The position numbers were made by a program, and so were the translations under genes. 64,000 bases of DNA, taken from assembly GCA_947645965.1 (NCBI GenBank), contig CANSES010000002.1, positions 1-64,000 of the forward strand, read 5' to 3'. This document shows, in pieces, positions 8,411 to 16,961 of the stretch. The notes beneath the pieces are model-generated. The model did no database searches. It was not told the origin of the DNA and was given only the letters and a program-made list of their open reading frames with translations. The DNA is from an uncultured Enterorhabdus sp. (GTDB lineage Bacteria > Actinomycetota > Coriobacteriia > Coriobacteriales > Eggerthellaceae). Numbering within the stretch: the first letter of the stretch is position 1; each line of letters opens with the position of its first letter.

Positions 8411-9457
8411 ATGGAATTGACGCTTTCGATGTTCCTCTCGCAGGCGGGCGACCACCCCGTTCTGCTCGGCATTCTGGCACTGGTCATCGGCGTGACCATC
8501 ATCTCGGGCGCCACCGACGCCCCCAACGCCATCGCCTCGGCGGTCTCCACCCGCTGTCTCTCGCCCACCGCCGCCCTTATCCTGGCGGCCGTCTTCAACT
8601 TCGTGGGGCTCGTGGGCATGACCTACATCTCCACGGCCGTAGCCCATACTATGTTCAACATGGTGGACTTCTCCGGCAACACCCACCAAGCCCTCCTCGC
8701 GCTCATCGCCGCCATGATCGGCTCCATCAGCTGGGGCGCGATCTGCTGGTTCTGGGGCATTCCCGCCAGCAAGTCCCACTCGCTCATCGCCGGCGTCACC
8801 GGCGGCGCCATCGCGCTGAACGGGCTGGCGGGCGTGGTGCTCTCGGAATGGATGCTCGTCATCTACGGCATGATCTTCTCGCTGGTGGGCGGCTTCATCC
8901 TCGGCATTCTGACCACGCGGCTCATCGAGCGCTGCTTCAACTGCGTCGATCGGCGGCGCGGCGACAAGGTCTGCGTCGTCCTCCAGGACATCTGCGCCTG
9001 CGCCCTGTCGTTCCTCCACGGGGCCCAGGACGGCCAGAAGTTCATGTCCATCGGCCTTCTCGGCATCGCGCTCGCCTTCGGCATGGAGACGAGCGGCAGC
9101 ACCGACTTCCCCCTGTGGCTCATGATCATCTGCTCGCTGGCCATGTCGCTGGGCACCCTGCTCGGCGGCAAGCGCATCATCAAGTCGGTGGCCATGGACA
9201 TGGTCTCCATGGAGAAGTACCAGGGCGTGGCCGCCTCGGCCTCCACGGTGATCACGCTGTTCGTAGCCTCCATGACCGGTATGCCCGTCTCCACCTCCCA
9301 CTGCTCCACCGCCTCCATCATGGGCGTGGGCGCCTCGCGCAGCTTCAAGCGCGTGAACTGGGGCGTGGCCCGGCGCATGGTGCGGGCGTGGCTGCTCACC
9401 TTCCCCTGCTGCGGCTTCATCGGCTGGGCGCTCGCCAAGCTGTTCATGATGTTCTAA
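8411..9457 (+). CDS. pit: PiT-family inorganic phosphate transporter
   Basis: A 348-residue membrane protein that imports phosphate, usually as a metal-phosphate complex with protons. Both PiT signature repeats are visible: GATDAPNAIASAVSTR near residue 32 with PASKSHSLIAG following, and the second copy PVSTSHCSTASIMGVG near residue 295. About ten helices are present. Start ATG 8411 has only a weak AAGG upstream. It is slightly shorter than E. coli PitA, as is common in Gram-positives. It is monocistronic and followed by a strong hairpin. Confidence 0.92.
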   Translation: MELTLSMFLSQAGDHPVLLGILALVIGVTIISGATDAPNAIASAVSTRCLSPTAALILAAVFNFVGLVGMTYISTAVAHTMFNMVDFSGNTHQALLALIAAMIGSISWGAICWFWGIPASKSHSLIAGVTGGAIALNGLAGVVLSEWMLVIYGMIFSLVGGFILGILTTRLIERCFNCVDRRRGDKVCVVLQDICACALSFLHGAQDGQKFMSIGLLGIALAFGMETSGSTDFPLWLMIICSLAMSLGTLLGGKRIIKSVAMDMVSMEKYQGVAASASTVITLFVASMTGMPVSTSHCSTASIMGVGASRSFKRVNWGVARRMVRAWLLTFPCCGFIGWALAKLFMMF

Positions 9458-9475
9458 ACGATGCCCTCAACAAGG

Positions 9476-9504
9476 AAAGCGGGGAAGGCGCGCTTCCCCG
9501 CTTT
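9476..9504. terminator. Strong bidirectional hairpin after pit
   Basis: AAAGCGGGGAAG (9476-9487) and CTTCCCCGCTTT (9493-9504) form a perfect 12-bp stem with a 5-nt loop. It sits between the convergent phosphate transporter and TSCPD genes. Confidence 0.8.
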
Positions 9505-9558
9505 CATCGACGTATCGCGATGGCGGCCCCGCTGGTTCGCAGCCCGGGCTCCTCTGCC

Positions 9559-9816
9559 CTACTCGGCCGTCTGGGCCGCCTGGGCCTCGCGCAGGGCGCG
9601 CACCATCTGATCGGCGCAGGACGTGGATCGGCGCCCGCAGGTGTTGCCCTCCAGAAGGGCCGCCACCTCGTCCACCGTCATGCCGGCCACCAGCTTCGAC
9701 ACCGCCTTCAGGTTGCCGTCGCAGCCGCCGGTGAACTGCACGCTTTCCACCGTGTCGCCATCCAGGTCCACATCGATCTGGCGCGAGCACACACCGCGGG
9801 GAATATAGGTATGCAT
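9559..9816 (-). CDS. TSCPD domain-containing protein (TIGR03905 type)
   Basis: A small 85-residue protein resembling the TSCPD domain found at the C-terminus of some ribonucleotide reductases. Conserved pieces are GVCSRQIDVDLDGDTVESVQ, FTGGCDGNLKAVSKLV and NTCGRRSTSCADQMVRAL, with four cysteines (including GGCDGN and TCGRRSTSC) that could bind metal. Stand-alone copies are widespread in anaerobes and of unknown function. Start ATG 9816 has AAAGGA nine bases upstream. Confidence 0.8.
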   Translation of the reverse strand: MHTYIPRGVCSRQIDVDLDGDTVESVQFTGGCDGNLKAVSKLVAGMTVDEVAALLEGNTCGRRSTSCADQMVRALREAQAAQTAE

Positions 9817-9866
9817 GGGAGGTTCCTTTCTCTCGTGTATCGCGAGAGATTGTAGCACGGACGCTC

Positions 9867-10205
9867 CTACACCGCCGCCGCGCCCCGCTCGCCGGTACGG
9901 ATGCGCACCACCTCTTCGACCGGCGTCACGAAGATCTTCCCGTCGCCCACCTCCCCGGTGCGCGCCGCGGCCACGATCACCGCAATGAGATCGTCCACCT
10001 CCCTGTCTTCTACCACCACTTCGAACTTCACCTTCGGCACCATGTTCAGCAGCACCTCGGTGCCGCGCACGTACTCGCTCCAGCCGTGCTGGGCGCCGCA
10101 GCCGTGCACCTGGGAAATGGTCATGCCCGTCACGTTCGTCGCAAACAGGGCCTCCTTCAGCGGCTCCATCTTCTCGGGCCGCACAATGGCCGTTACTCGT
10201 TTCAT
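9867..10205 (-). CDS. glnB: P-II family nitrogen regulator lacking the modifiable T-loop tyrosine
   Basis: A 112-residue P-II signal protein. The fold is clear from MKRVTAIVRPEKMEPLKEAL, the T-loop region and the C-terminal signature TGEVGDGKIFV. It should sense ATP/ADP and 2-oxoglutarate and gate AmtB. In the T-loop the enterobacterial RGAEYMVD segment is replaced by RGTEVLLN, so Tyr51, the residue uridylylated or adenylylated in many bacteria, is valine. Control is therefore probably by effector binding alone. It lies 15 bases downstream of amtB on the same strand, the usual amtB-glnK/B arrangement. Confidence 0.92.
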   Translation of the reverse strand: MKRVTAIVRPEKMEPLKEALFATNVTGMTISQVHGCGAQHGWSEYVRGTEVLLNMVPKVKFEVVVEDREVDDLIAVIVAAARTGEVGDGKIFVTPVEEVVRIRTGERGAAAV

Positions 10206-10220
10206 AACCGCGCTCCTTCC

Positions 10221-11546
10221 CTAATCCAATCCCAGATACGCCGGGTAGGCCGATTCGCCGTGAACGGCCACGTCCAAACCGGCCGCCTCGTCGGCGGCGC
10301 TCACCCGCAAACTGCCCTTGAAGCAGGCCCGCACGATGAGCGCGAGCACGCCATCGGCCACGACCACGAAAGCCACCGTCACCAGAATGCCCAGTACCTG
10401 GGCGCCCAGCAGGCCCCAGTCCCCCGTGTAGAGCAGGCCGCCCTGATCGGTCCAGGACAGTTCCGGCACGCAGAACAGGCCCGTGAGGATGCCGCCCACG
10501 ATGCCGCCGATGCCGTGGCAGCCGAACGCGTCCAGCGCGTCATCGTAGCCAAAACGGCGCTTGGCCCGCGAGATGGCCGCGTACACGATGGGGCTCACCA
10601 TAAGTCCCATGACGAGCGCCGCCCAGGGCTCCACGAACCCCGCCGCCGGCGTAATGGCCACGAGCCCCGCCACCAGCCCTGTGGCCGCGCCAACGAGCGT
10701 GCACTTGCCCACCGTAACGCGCTCGGTGACCATCCAGGACAGCACGCCCGCAGCGCTGGCCGCCGCGGTGTTCAGCAGCGCGAGGGCCGCCACGCCGTCG
10801 GCGGCAAACGCACTGCCGGCATTGAACCCGAACCAGCCGAACCACAGCAGCGCCGCGCCCAGGGCCACGAAGGGCACGTTGTGGGGCCGGTAGGACAACA
10901 CGGAGAACCCCTTGCGGCGGCCCAGCATCAGGCACAGGATCAGCCCCGTGAGACCCGAGGAGATGTGCACCACATCGCCCCCGGCGAAGTCCAGCGCCCC
11001 GATCATCTCACCGATGAGCGAGCCCTCGCCGCCCCACACCATGTGGGCGAGCGGCGCGTACACCACGACTACCCACAGAGCCACGAAAGCGCACACGGCC
11101 CCGAACTTCATGCGGCCGGCCACCGCGCCCGTGATGATGGCGCAGGTGATCATGGCGAAGGCCATCTGGAACACGATGTCGACAACAGCCGGATAGGCCG
11201 CCCCCAGGGCGGGATCGACCGCCAGGGCGCCCTGGCTCAGCAGCACCGATGCCGCGGTCGGCGCGCCTTCGGCCTCTGCGACCATATCGCGTGCGACGCT
11301 CAAGCACCCGATCTGGTCGAAGCCGCCGAAGAAGGGCAGCGACCCGTCGCCGCCGTAGGCGAACGACCAGCCGCACGCCACCCAGGCCACCCCGGCGATA
11401 CCCAGGGCGCCGAACACCATCACCATGGTGTTCACCACGTTCTTGCGCCGCGAGAGCCCTCCGTAGAAGAACGCCAGACCCGGGGTCATGAGCAGCACCA
11501 GCATGGTGCACAGCAGCATGAACCCGGTCGAACCCGTATCAATCAT
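10221..11546 (-). CDS. amtB: Ammonium transporter (Amt/MEP/Rh)
   Basis: A 441-residue ammonium channel with 11 predicted helices. The pore histidine pair is present in DVVHISSGLTG (H168 equivalent) and CHGIGGIVGG (H318 equivalent), together with the family segment GLAFFYGGLSRRKNVVNTM. The strong AAGGAGG upstream is three bases from ATG 11552 but nine from ATG 11546, so I favour the latter (two residues shorter). It is co-transcribed with the P-II gene that would plug it. A complex dyad in the upstream gap may carry nitrogen control. Confidence 0.93.
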   Translation of the reverse strand: MIDTGSTGFMLLCTMLVLLMTPGLAFFYGGLSRRKNVVNTMVMVFGALGIAGVAWVACGWSFAYGGDGSLPFFGGFDQIGCLSVARDMVAEAEGAPTAASVLLSQGALAVDPALGAAYPAVVDIVFQMAFAMITCAIITGAVAGRMKFGAVCAFVALWVVVVYAPLAHMVWGGEGSLIGEMIGALDFAGGDVVHISSGLTGLILCLMLGRRKGFSVLSYRPHNVPFVALGAALLWFGWFGFNAGSAFAADGVAALALLNTAAASAAGVLSWMVTERVTVGKCTLVGAATGLVAGLVAITPAAGFVEPWAALVMGLMVSPIVYAAISRAKRRFGYDDALDAFGCHGIGGIVGGILTGLFCVPELSWTDQGGLLYTGDWGLLGAQVLGILVTVAFVVVADGVLALIVRACFKGSLRVSAADEAAGLDVAVHGESAYPAYLGLD

Positions 11547-11622
11547 AGCCATCGACCTCCTTGGTGCGGACCCCGCGCCCGCGTGCATCGGAAACGCCTT
11601 CGATTCTTCCACGGCAAAAGTG

Positions 11623-11685
11623 CACTCCTAAGGTCGCCAATGATTGTTAACCCCCTCTCAAAGGAGTGTTAACGCAGGCGACCTT
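11623..11685. promoter_or_regulatory. Nested dyad between amtB and the divergent GNAT gene
   Basis: Outer arms AAGGTCGCC (11630-11638) and GGCGACCTT (11677-11685) are perfect complements. Inside lie two GTTAAC hexamers (11646-11651 and 11668-11673). A competing stem can form from CACTCCT (11623-11629) and AGGAGTG (11662-11668). The element sits about 80 bases upstream of amtB and 100 upstream of the acetyltransferase. It may be an operator, or a switching structure in the amtB leader. Confidence 0.55.
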
Positions 11686-11781
11686 TCCCCGCCATGGATC
11701 GGAAACATTGCGTCGCGCAACCCGCGGTGGCGGCCATTGGCCTACAATAGGGGTGAGAAGCCGCCACGAGGAAGGAGCTCC

Positions 11782-12300
11782 ATGGACATCGCTTTCCGCC
11801 AGATCGAGCGCGACGAGGAAGTAGAGGCCCTCGCGCACATGGCCCACCATATTTGGAACGAGTACTGGCCAGCGCTGATCGGCCAGGCCCAGACCGATTA
11901 CATGGTCGAGAAGTTCCAGAGCCTGAACGCCTTCCGCACCGACATCGCCGACAATGGCTATGAGTACTGGTTCATCATGGACGACGAGGGCGACAAGCCC
12001 CGCATCATCGGGTACACCGGCGGACACACCGAATCCGAGACGAACCGGTTCTTCATCTCGAAGATCTACCTGCTGAAGGAGCATCGCGGCCGGGGCATCG
12101 CCGCCGCCGTCACCCGCTTCTACAAGCAGCTGTGCCGAGACCGGGGTCTGGCGGCGATGTACCTTACGGTGAACAAGCAGAACCAGATGGCCATCCGCGC
12201 CTACGAGAAGCAGGGCTTCGTCACCATCGACGCCGTGGAGACCGATATCGGCGAGGGCTTCGTCATGGACGACTTCATCATGGAGAATCCGCTGGCCTAA
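11782..12300 (+). CDS. GNAT-family N-acetyltransferase
   Basis: A 172-residue single-domain GNAT. The acetyl-CoA pyrophosphate loop is HRGRGIAAAVTRFY (residue ~97), preceded by the beta4 strand ISKIYLLKE and followed by YLTVNKQNQMAIRAYEKQGFVTI, the usual C-terminal motif. The substrate cannot be told. Start ATG has GAAGGAG eight bases upstream. It stands alone, divergent from amtB. Confidence 0.88.
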   Translation: MDIAFRQIERDEEVEALAHMAHHIWNEYWPALIGQAQTDYMVEKFQSLNAFRTDIADNGYEYWFIMDDEGDKPRIIGYTGGHTESETNRFFISKIYLLKEHRGRGIAAAVTRFYKQLCRDRGLAAMYLTVNKQNQMAIRAYEKQGFVTIDAVETDIGEGFVMDDFIMENPLA

Positions 12301-12351
12301 GGGGAGAGGCGGGACCGAACCCGCTCTCACACACCCCCGCCCGCAACGCAA

Positions 12352-12385
12352 AAGCGCCCCGCGATCCGATGGTCGCGGGGCGCTT
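12352..12385. terminator. Shared terminator between the GNAT gene and dxs
   Basis: AAGCGCCCCGCGA (12352-12364) and TCGCGGGGCGCTT (12373-12385) form a perfect 13-bp stem with an 8-nt loop. On the minus strand it is followed by TTTTGCG, making it a good terminator for the dxs operon; on the plus strand it lies 51 bases after the GNAT stop. Confidence 0.85.
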
Positions 12386-12400
12386 CTCGTGCTGAAGCCG

Positions 12401-14278
12401 TTAGGCCAGGGCCTCTCGCACCGTGGCGGCGATGCCCTCGCCATCCAGGCCGAGATCGGCGAACAGCTGGCTGACGGGGCCCTGGGTCACGAAGGCATCG
12501 GGGATGCCCAGCGTGATCGCCCGCGCCTGGCTGCGCTGGCGGGCCAGCACCTCCAGCACACCCTGGCCCGCGCCGCCGGCAATGACGCCCTCTTCCACGG
12601 TCACCACCGTGCCCGTGGCCGCCGCGGCGGCAATGGCTTCCTCGTCCAGGGGCTTCACCCAGCGCATGTCCACCACGCGGGCGTTAATGCCCTCGGCAGC
12701 CAAGAGATCGGCCGCCGCCCGGGCCTGACCCACCATGCGGCCGAAGGCCAAAAGCGCCACATCGTCGCCCTCGCGCACCACGCGGGCCTTGCCCTCAACG
12801 AGCATCTCGGGTCGCTCGGGCAACGGGGCACCGGCCCCTTCCCCGCGCGGGTAGCGCAGGGCCACCGGACCGGGCAGGGCCAAGGCCGTGTGCAGGGCGT
12901 GGACCAGCTCCGCCTCGTCGGAGGGGGCCAGCGCCCGCATATGGGGCACCATGCGCGTGTACACCATGTCGAAGGTGCCGTGGTGGGTGGGGCCGTCGTC
13001 ACCCACGAGCCCCGCGCGGTCCAGGGCGAACACCACGTTGGCCTCGGCCAGGGACACGTCGATGATCATCTGGTCCACGGCCCGCTGCATGAAGGTGGAG
13101 TACAGGGCCACCACGGGCTTCTTGCCGCCAAAGGCCAGACCCGCGGCCATGCCCACGGCCTGCTCCTCGGCGATGCCCACGTCCACGAAGCGGGCGGGAA
13201 ACTCGCTCGCGAAGGTCTTCAGGCCGGTGCCGCCGGTCATGGCCGCCGTGATGGCCACCACGTTCTCGTCGTGGGCCGCCTCGTCGGCGAGCGCGGCGCC
13301 GAACACCTCGGTGTAGGTGGGATGGGCCGCGCGACCCTTGCGCGCCGCGCCCGTGGCGATGTCGTAGGGGCCGGTGCCGTGGAAGCGTTCCGGGTCGCGG
13401 CGGGCTGGCTCATAACCCTCGCCCTTCCGCGTGACCACGTGCACGAGGGCCGGGCCGTCCATCTCCAGCACGAGCGACAGGATGTCGCGCAGCTCGGCGA
13501 TGTTGTGGCCATCGACGGGATGGGTGCACACGATGCCCAAGGCCTCGAAGATCATAGAGTGCGGAATCACCATCTGCTTGAAGGATTCCTTCATGTTGCG
13601 CCCGAAGCTGAGCACGCCGCGGGTGACCGGGCCGCCGGCCTCCATGGCCTCCTGCAGGCTCTCGCGGGCCTCGCGGTAGTGGTTGTTGGCCCGGATGTTG
13701 CCCAGATGCTTCATGAGGGCGCCCACGTTACGCGAGATGGACATCTCGTTGTCGTTCAAGATGATCACCAGGGGCAGCTGCTCGTTGCCCATGTAGTTCA
13801 GCGCCTCGAAGGCCATGCCGCCGGCCAGCGACGCATCGCCGATGAGCGCCACCACCTTCTCGTCGGTGCCCTTCAGCTGCCGGGCCTTGGCCAGGCCCGT
13901 GGCGATGGACAGCGAGTCGGAGGCGTGACCGGAGAAGTGCACGTCGAAGGGGCTTTCCGTGGGCTTGGTGAAGCCCGAGATGCCCCCGTAGGTGCGCAGG
14001 CTCTTGAAGGCCTCGCGCCTCCCGGTGAGCAGCTTGTGGGCGTAGGACTGGTGCCCCACGTCGAAGACCACGCGATCTCGGGGCATGGTCAGCAGGCTCT
14101 CCAGAGCCACGATGATATCCACCGCGCCGAGCGACGAGGCCACGTGTCCCCCGGTGACCGAGGTGGTGGCCACGATCTCCTGGCGAATCTCGTGGGCGAG
14201 AATGGCCAGCTCATCGTTGGTGAGCACCTTCAGGTCGGCGGGGGATGCGATAACGTCGAGAATGCGCGGGGTGTCCAT
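12401..14278 (-). CDS. dxs: 1-deoxy-D-xylulose-5-phosphate synthase
   Basis: First enzyme of the MEP isoprenoid pathway: condenses pyruvate and glyceraldehyde 3-phosphate using thiamine diphosphate. The 625-residue protein has GHVASSLGAVDIIVAL, DVGHQSYAHKLLTGR, the ThDP motif GDASLAGGMAFEALN, and the transketolase-type pyrimidine domain with DVGIAEEQAVGMAAGLA and DDGPTHHGTFD. It is the last gene of the carboxyltransferase-accC-gls24-nusB-xseB-dxs run, 10 bases after xseB. Confidence 0.95.
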   Translation of the reverse strand: MDTPRILDVIASPADLKVLTNDELAILAHEIRQEIVATTSVTGGHVASSLGAVDIIVALESLLTMPRDRVVFDVGHQSYAHKLLTGRREAFKSLRTYGGISGFTKPTESPFDVHFSGHASDSLSIATGLAKARQLKGTDEKVVALIGDASLAGGMAFEALNYMGNEQLPLVIILNDNEMSISRNVGALMKHLGNIRANNHYREARESLQEAMEAGGPVTRGVLSFGRNMKESFKQMVIPHSMIFEALGIVCTHPVDGHNIAELRDILSLVLEMDGPALVHVVTRKGEGYEPARRDPERFHGTGPYDIATGAARKGRAAHPTYTEVFGAALADEAAHDENVVAITAAMTGGTGLKTFASEFPARFVDVGIAEEQAVGMAAGLAFGGKKPVVALYSTFMQRAVDQMIIDVSLAEANVVFALDRAGLVGDDGPTHHGTFDMVYTRMVPHMRALAPSDEAELVHALHTALALPGPVALRYPRGEGAGAPLPERPEMLVEGKARVVREGDDVALLAFGRMVGQARAAADLLAAEGINARVVDMRWVKPLDEEAIAAAAATGTVVTVEEGVIAGGAGQGVLEVLARQRSQARAITLGIPDAFVTQGPVSQLFADLGLDGEGIAATVREALA

Positions 14279-14288
14279 AGGGATCTCC

Positions 14289-14645
14289 TTAGGCCGAGGC
14301 GTTCTCGTCGGTCGGAGCGGCGGGGATCGAGGACTCTTCCTCGGTCGCGGCGGGCGAGCTGAAGCTCGCCCCTACGGGGGCGGCCTCCTCAGCGGCGGCG
14401 TCGGCGTCGGCGGTGCCAGCCTCGGCAGCGCCCTCAGCCGCCCCATCGGCGGTCGGCTCGGCGGCACCGAGGTAGGCGTCGATGTCCTGCTCGGACAAAT
14501 CGCAGGCGGAAAGGCCCAGTTTCACCGCTTCCTCGTAGAGCTTGAGCGCATCGTCTAAGGAGATGTCCTCGGAGGACACCTCATCGACGATCTGCGACAG
14601 ACGGGTCTGCACGTCCTCGAAGTTGCGCCCCATCTCATCGGCCAT
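14289..14645 (-). CDS. xseB: Exodeoxyribonuclease VII small subunit with an extended tail
   Basis: XseB partners XseA to degrade single-stranded DNA. Residues ~6-60 match the family (NFEDVQTRLSQIVDEVSSEDISLDDALKLYEEAVKLG). The family is usually about 80 residues; this one has 118 because of an Ala/Glu-rich tail, part of which (VGASFSSPA) is encoded by a REP-like palindrome. ATG 14645 is four bases after the nusB stop; the Shine-Dalgarno is weak, so coupling to nusB is likely. xseA is not in the window. Confidence 0.88.
   Translation of the reverse strand: MADEMGRNFEDVQTRLSQIVDEVSSEDISLDDALKLYEEAVKLGLSACDLSEQDIDAYLGAAEPTADGAAEGAAEAGTADADAAAEEAAPVGASFSSPAATEEESSIPAAPTDENASA
14352..14376. repeat. 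REP-like palindrome inside xseB (copy 1)
   Basis: GGGCGAGCT-GA-AGCTCGCCC followed by CTACG. It matches the intergenic copy at 33031-33055 in 23 of 25 bases; the two differences are on opposite arms and keep the hairpin paired. It resembles the REP families mobilised by RAYT transposases. Confidence 0.65.
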
Positions 14646-14649
14646 GGGC

Positions 14650-15246
14650 CTACACCCCCACCTGCACGCAGGCAGCAGCGCCCGAGGCGCCCACGACAGC
14701 GCCCACCGGCTCGACCGCGGCCGCGCCCTCGGCGCCCGCAATGCCAGCAGCCTCCTCGGTAGCCGCGGGCTCGTCACCCATGGAGCGGGCGATGCGGCCC
14801 AGCACGCCGTTCACGAAGCGCGGAGAATCCTCCTCGCCGCCGAAGTCCTTCGCCAGTTCCACCGCCTCGTTGATGGATACCGACACCGGCACATCGTCGC
14901 AGTGGTACATCTCGTAGATGGCCAGACGCAGGATGGAGCGGTCCACGATGGGCATGCGCGAGAGCGCCCAGTTCTCGGACGCGCCCGCCAAGCGCTCGTC
15001 GATCTCGGTCTGATGCGCCTCCACACCGCGGATGAGCGTGAGGGCGTAGTCGGTCAGGGCCCCTTCGCAGATGCGGCCGAATTCGCTGGCCACCTCCTCG
15101 TCGGTAGCCGGGGCCAGCTCGGTGGCCACCAGGCACAATCCCTCGTCCAGCAGCTTAGAGGGCGACTCGCCCTTCAGCTCGCTCGTATAGAGGACCTGGA
15201 CCGCGCAGGCGCGGTCGCGGGTCCGCTCGTGTTTTCTCGAAGCCAT
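14650..15246 (-). CDS. nusB: Transcription antitermination factor NusB
   Basis: NusB with NusE (S10) binds boxA RNA in rRNA antitermination. The 198-residue protein begins RKHERTRDRACAVQVLYTSE and contains MPIVDRSILRLAIYEMYHCDDVPVSVSINEAVELAKDFG and the closing FVNGVLGRIAR motif, the family core. The last ~40 residues are an Ala/Gly/Val-rich tail not present in typical NusB, similar in flavour to the tail of the next gene. It lies 13 bases downstream of the Gls24-like gene. Confidence 0.93.
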   Translation of the reverse strand: MASRKHERTRDRACAVQVLYTSELKGESPSKLLDEGLCLVATELAPATDEEVASEFGRICEGALTDYALTLIRGVEAHQTEIDERLAGASENWALSRMPIVDRSILRLAIYEMYHCDDVPVSVSINEAVELAKDFGGEEDSPRFVNGVLGRIARSMGDEPAATEEAAGIAGAEGAAAVEPVGAVVGASGAAACVQVGV

Positions 15247-15259
15247 AGAAGCGCGCCGC

Positions 15260-15610
15260 CTAAGACTTGAACTGGATGCCGTCGATGTACACGTCCACCG
15301 CCGACACGTCCACGCCGGCCTGGGTGGCCAACGACTCGGCGATGGCGCTGCGCAGGGCAGCGGCCAGCTCGGGCAGCACGTAGCCGTAGTACACCTCTAC
15401 GTGCACGGCCACGTACAGCTTGCCGTCGTCGCCCATCTTCGTCTCGATGCCCGAGGTAGAGGGCTTGCTCACCAGCATCGAGCGGATGCCGCTGGCGGCG
15501 AAGTTGCCCAGCGATGCCACGCCGTCCACTTCGCTGGCCGCCACGGAGATGATGGTCTCCATGACGCCCGGGGCGATGGACAGGCCCTCGACGTTCATTT
15601 CATTGGTCAT
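15260..15610 (-). CDS. Asp23/Gls24 family protein
   Basis: A 116-residue member of the Asp23/Gls24 (DUF322) family: [26 protein letters not shown], then [19 protein letters not shown] and [13 protein letters not shown]. Its ATG overlaps the accC stop as ATGA, so translation is coupled. The same neighbour (YqhY) lies beside accBC and nusB in Firmicutes, where it has been linked to control of acetyl-CoA carboxylase activity; a similar tie here is an inference. Confidence 0.9.
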   Translation of the reverse strand: MTNEMNVEGLSIAPGVMETIISVAASEVDGVASLGNFAASGIRSMLVSKPSTSGIETKMGDDGKLYVAVHVEVYYGYVLPELAAALRSAIAESLATQAGVDVSAVDVYIDGIQFKS

Positions 15611-16959
15611 AATACGTCTCCCATCTGGGTTTCGATGAAGTCCGTGGTGGCTTCGCCGGCGAGGAACACCTCGTTTTCCAGCACGCGCTGGTGGAACGGG
15701 ATGGTGGTCGCGATGCCCTCGATGACGAACTCGTCCAGGGCGCGGCGGGCGCGGGCCACGGCTTCTTCGCGGTCCTGCCCATGTACGATAACCTTTGCCA
15801 CCAGAGAATCATAGTGCGGAGAGATTTTAGCACCAGGCCGTAAATAGGTCTCCACGCGCACGCCCGGGCCCGTCGGGGGCTCGAAGCGCGTCACCGTGCC
15901 CGGGCAGGGGCGGAAGCCGTGGGCCGGGTCCTCGGCGTTGATGCGCAGCTCGATGGCATGGCCCAAAGGCGTGAAGGGCGCCCGCGGGGCGCAGCTCATG
16001 GGCTCGCCGGCGGCGATGCGCAGCTGCTCCTTGATGATGTCGGTGCCGGTGATCTCCTCGGTCACGGGGTGCTCCACCTGCACGCGGGTGTTCATCTCCA
16101 TGAAGTAGAACTCGCCGCGCTCGTCGAGCAGAAACTCGATGGTGCCGGCGTTCTTGTAGTCCACGGCGCGCACGGCCTTCAGGGCCGCCACGCCCATGGC
16201 GCGGCGCAGCTCGTCGGTCAGCGCCGGCGAGGGAGCCTCTTCCAACAGCTTCTGATGGCGGCGCTGAATGGAGCAGTCGCGCTCGCACAGGGCCACGGCG
16301 TTGCCGTGGTCGTCAGCGAGCACCTGCACCTCCACGTGGCGGGGGCGCAGCACGAGCTTCTCCAGGTACACGCCGTCGTTGCCGAAGGCGGCGCCGGCCT
16401 CGGTGCGGGCCGCTTTGTACTGGGCCTCCAGATCGGCCGGGTCGTGCACCTCGCGCATGCCCTTGCCACCGCCACCGGCCGTGGCCTTGATGAGCACCGG
16501 ATAGCCCACCTGCTCGGCGAAGGCCGCGGCCTCTTCCACCGTGTCCAGGCAGCCATCGCTTCCGGGCACCGTGGGCACGCCGCAGCCCTTCATGGTCTCG
16601 CGGGCACTGGACTTGTCGCCCATGCGCTCGATGCACTCGGCAGCCGGCCCGATGAACACCAGGTCGTTGTCGGCACAGGCGCGGGCGAAATCGGCGTTCT
16701 CGGCCAGAAAGCCGTAGCCGGGGTGGATGGCCTCGGCGCCGGTGTTCTTGGCCGCCGCGATGATAGAGGGCATGACCAGGTAGCTCTTGGCCGACTGGGC
16801 GGGACCGATGCACACGGCCTCGTCGGCGTACTGCACCGGGTAGGTGTTCGCGTCCTCGGTGGAGTACACCGCCACGGTCTTCACGCCCAGCTCGCGGGCG
16901 GCGCGCATGATGCGCAGGGCCACTTCGCCGCGGTTCGCGACGAGAATCTTGCTGAACAT
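15607..16959 (-). CDS. accC: Biotin carboxylase (AccC/PycA-type)
   Basis: ATP-dependent carboxylation of the biotin carried by the upstream fusion protein. The 450-residue protein opens [21 protein letters not shown] and has the glycine-rich ATP loop [12 protein letters not shown], the [10 protein letters not shown] segment and [18 protein letters not shown] with the catalytic Arg/Glu region. Length is normal for a stand-alone biotin carboxylase. It begins two bases after the stop of the carboxyltransferase-BCCP gene and ends in an ATGA overlap with the Gls24 gene. With its neighbour it would form a two-subunit pyruvate carboxylase or related enzyme. Confidence 0.94.
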   Translation of the reverse strand: MFSKILVANRGEVALRIMRAARELGVKTVAVYSTEDANTYPVQYADEAVCIGPAQSAKSYLVMPSIIAAAKNTGAEAIHPGYGFLAENADFARACADNDLVFIGPAAECIERMGDKSSARETMKGCGVPTVPGSDGCLDTVEEAAAFAEQVGYPVLIKATAGGGGKGMREVHDPADLEAQYKAARTEAGAAFGNDGVYLEKLVLRPRHVEVQVLADDHGNAVALCERDCSIQRRHQKLLEEAPSPALTDELRRAMGVAALKAVRAVDYKNAGTIEFLLDERGEFYFMEMNTRVQVEHPVTEEITGTDIIKEQLRIAAGEPMSCAPRAPFTPLGHAIELRINAEDPAHGFRPCPGTVTRFEPPTGPGVRVETYLRPGAKISPHYDSLVAKVIVHGQDREEAVARARRALDEFVIEGIATTIPFHQRVLENEVFLAGEATTDFIETQMGDVL

Positions 16960-16961
16960 AA

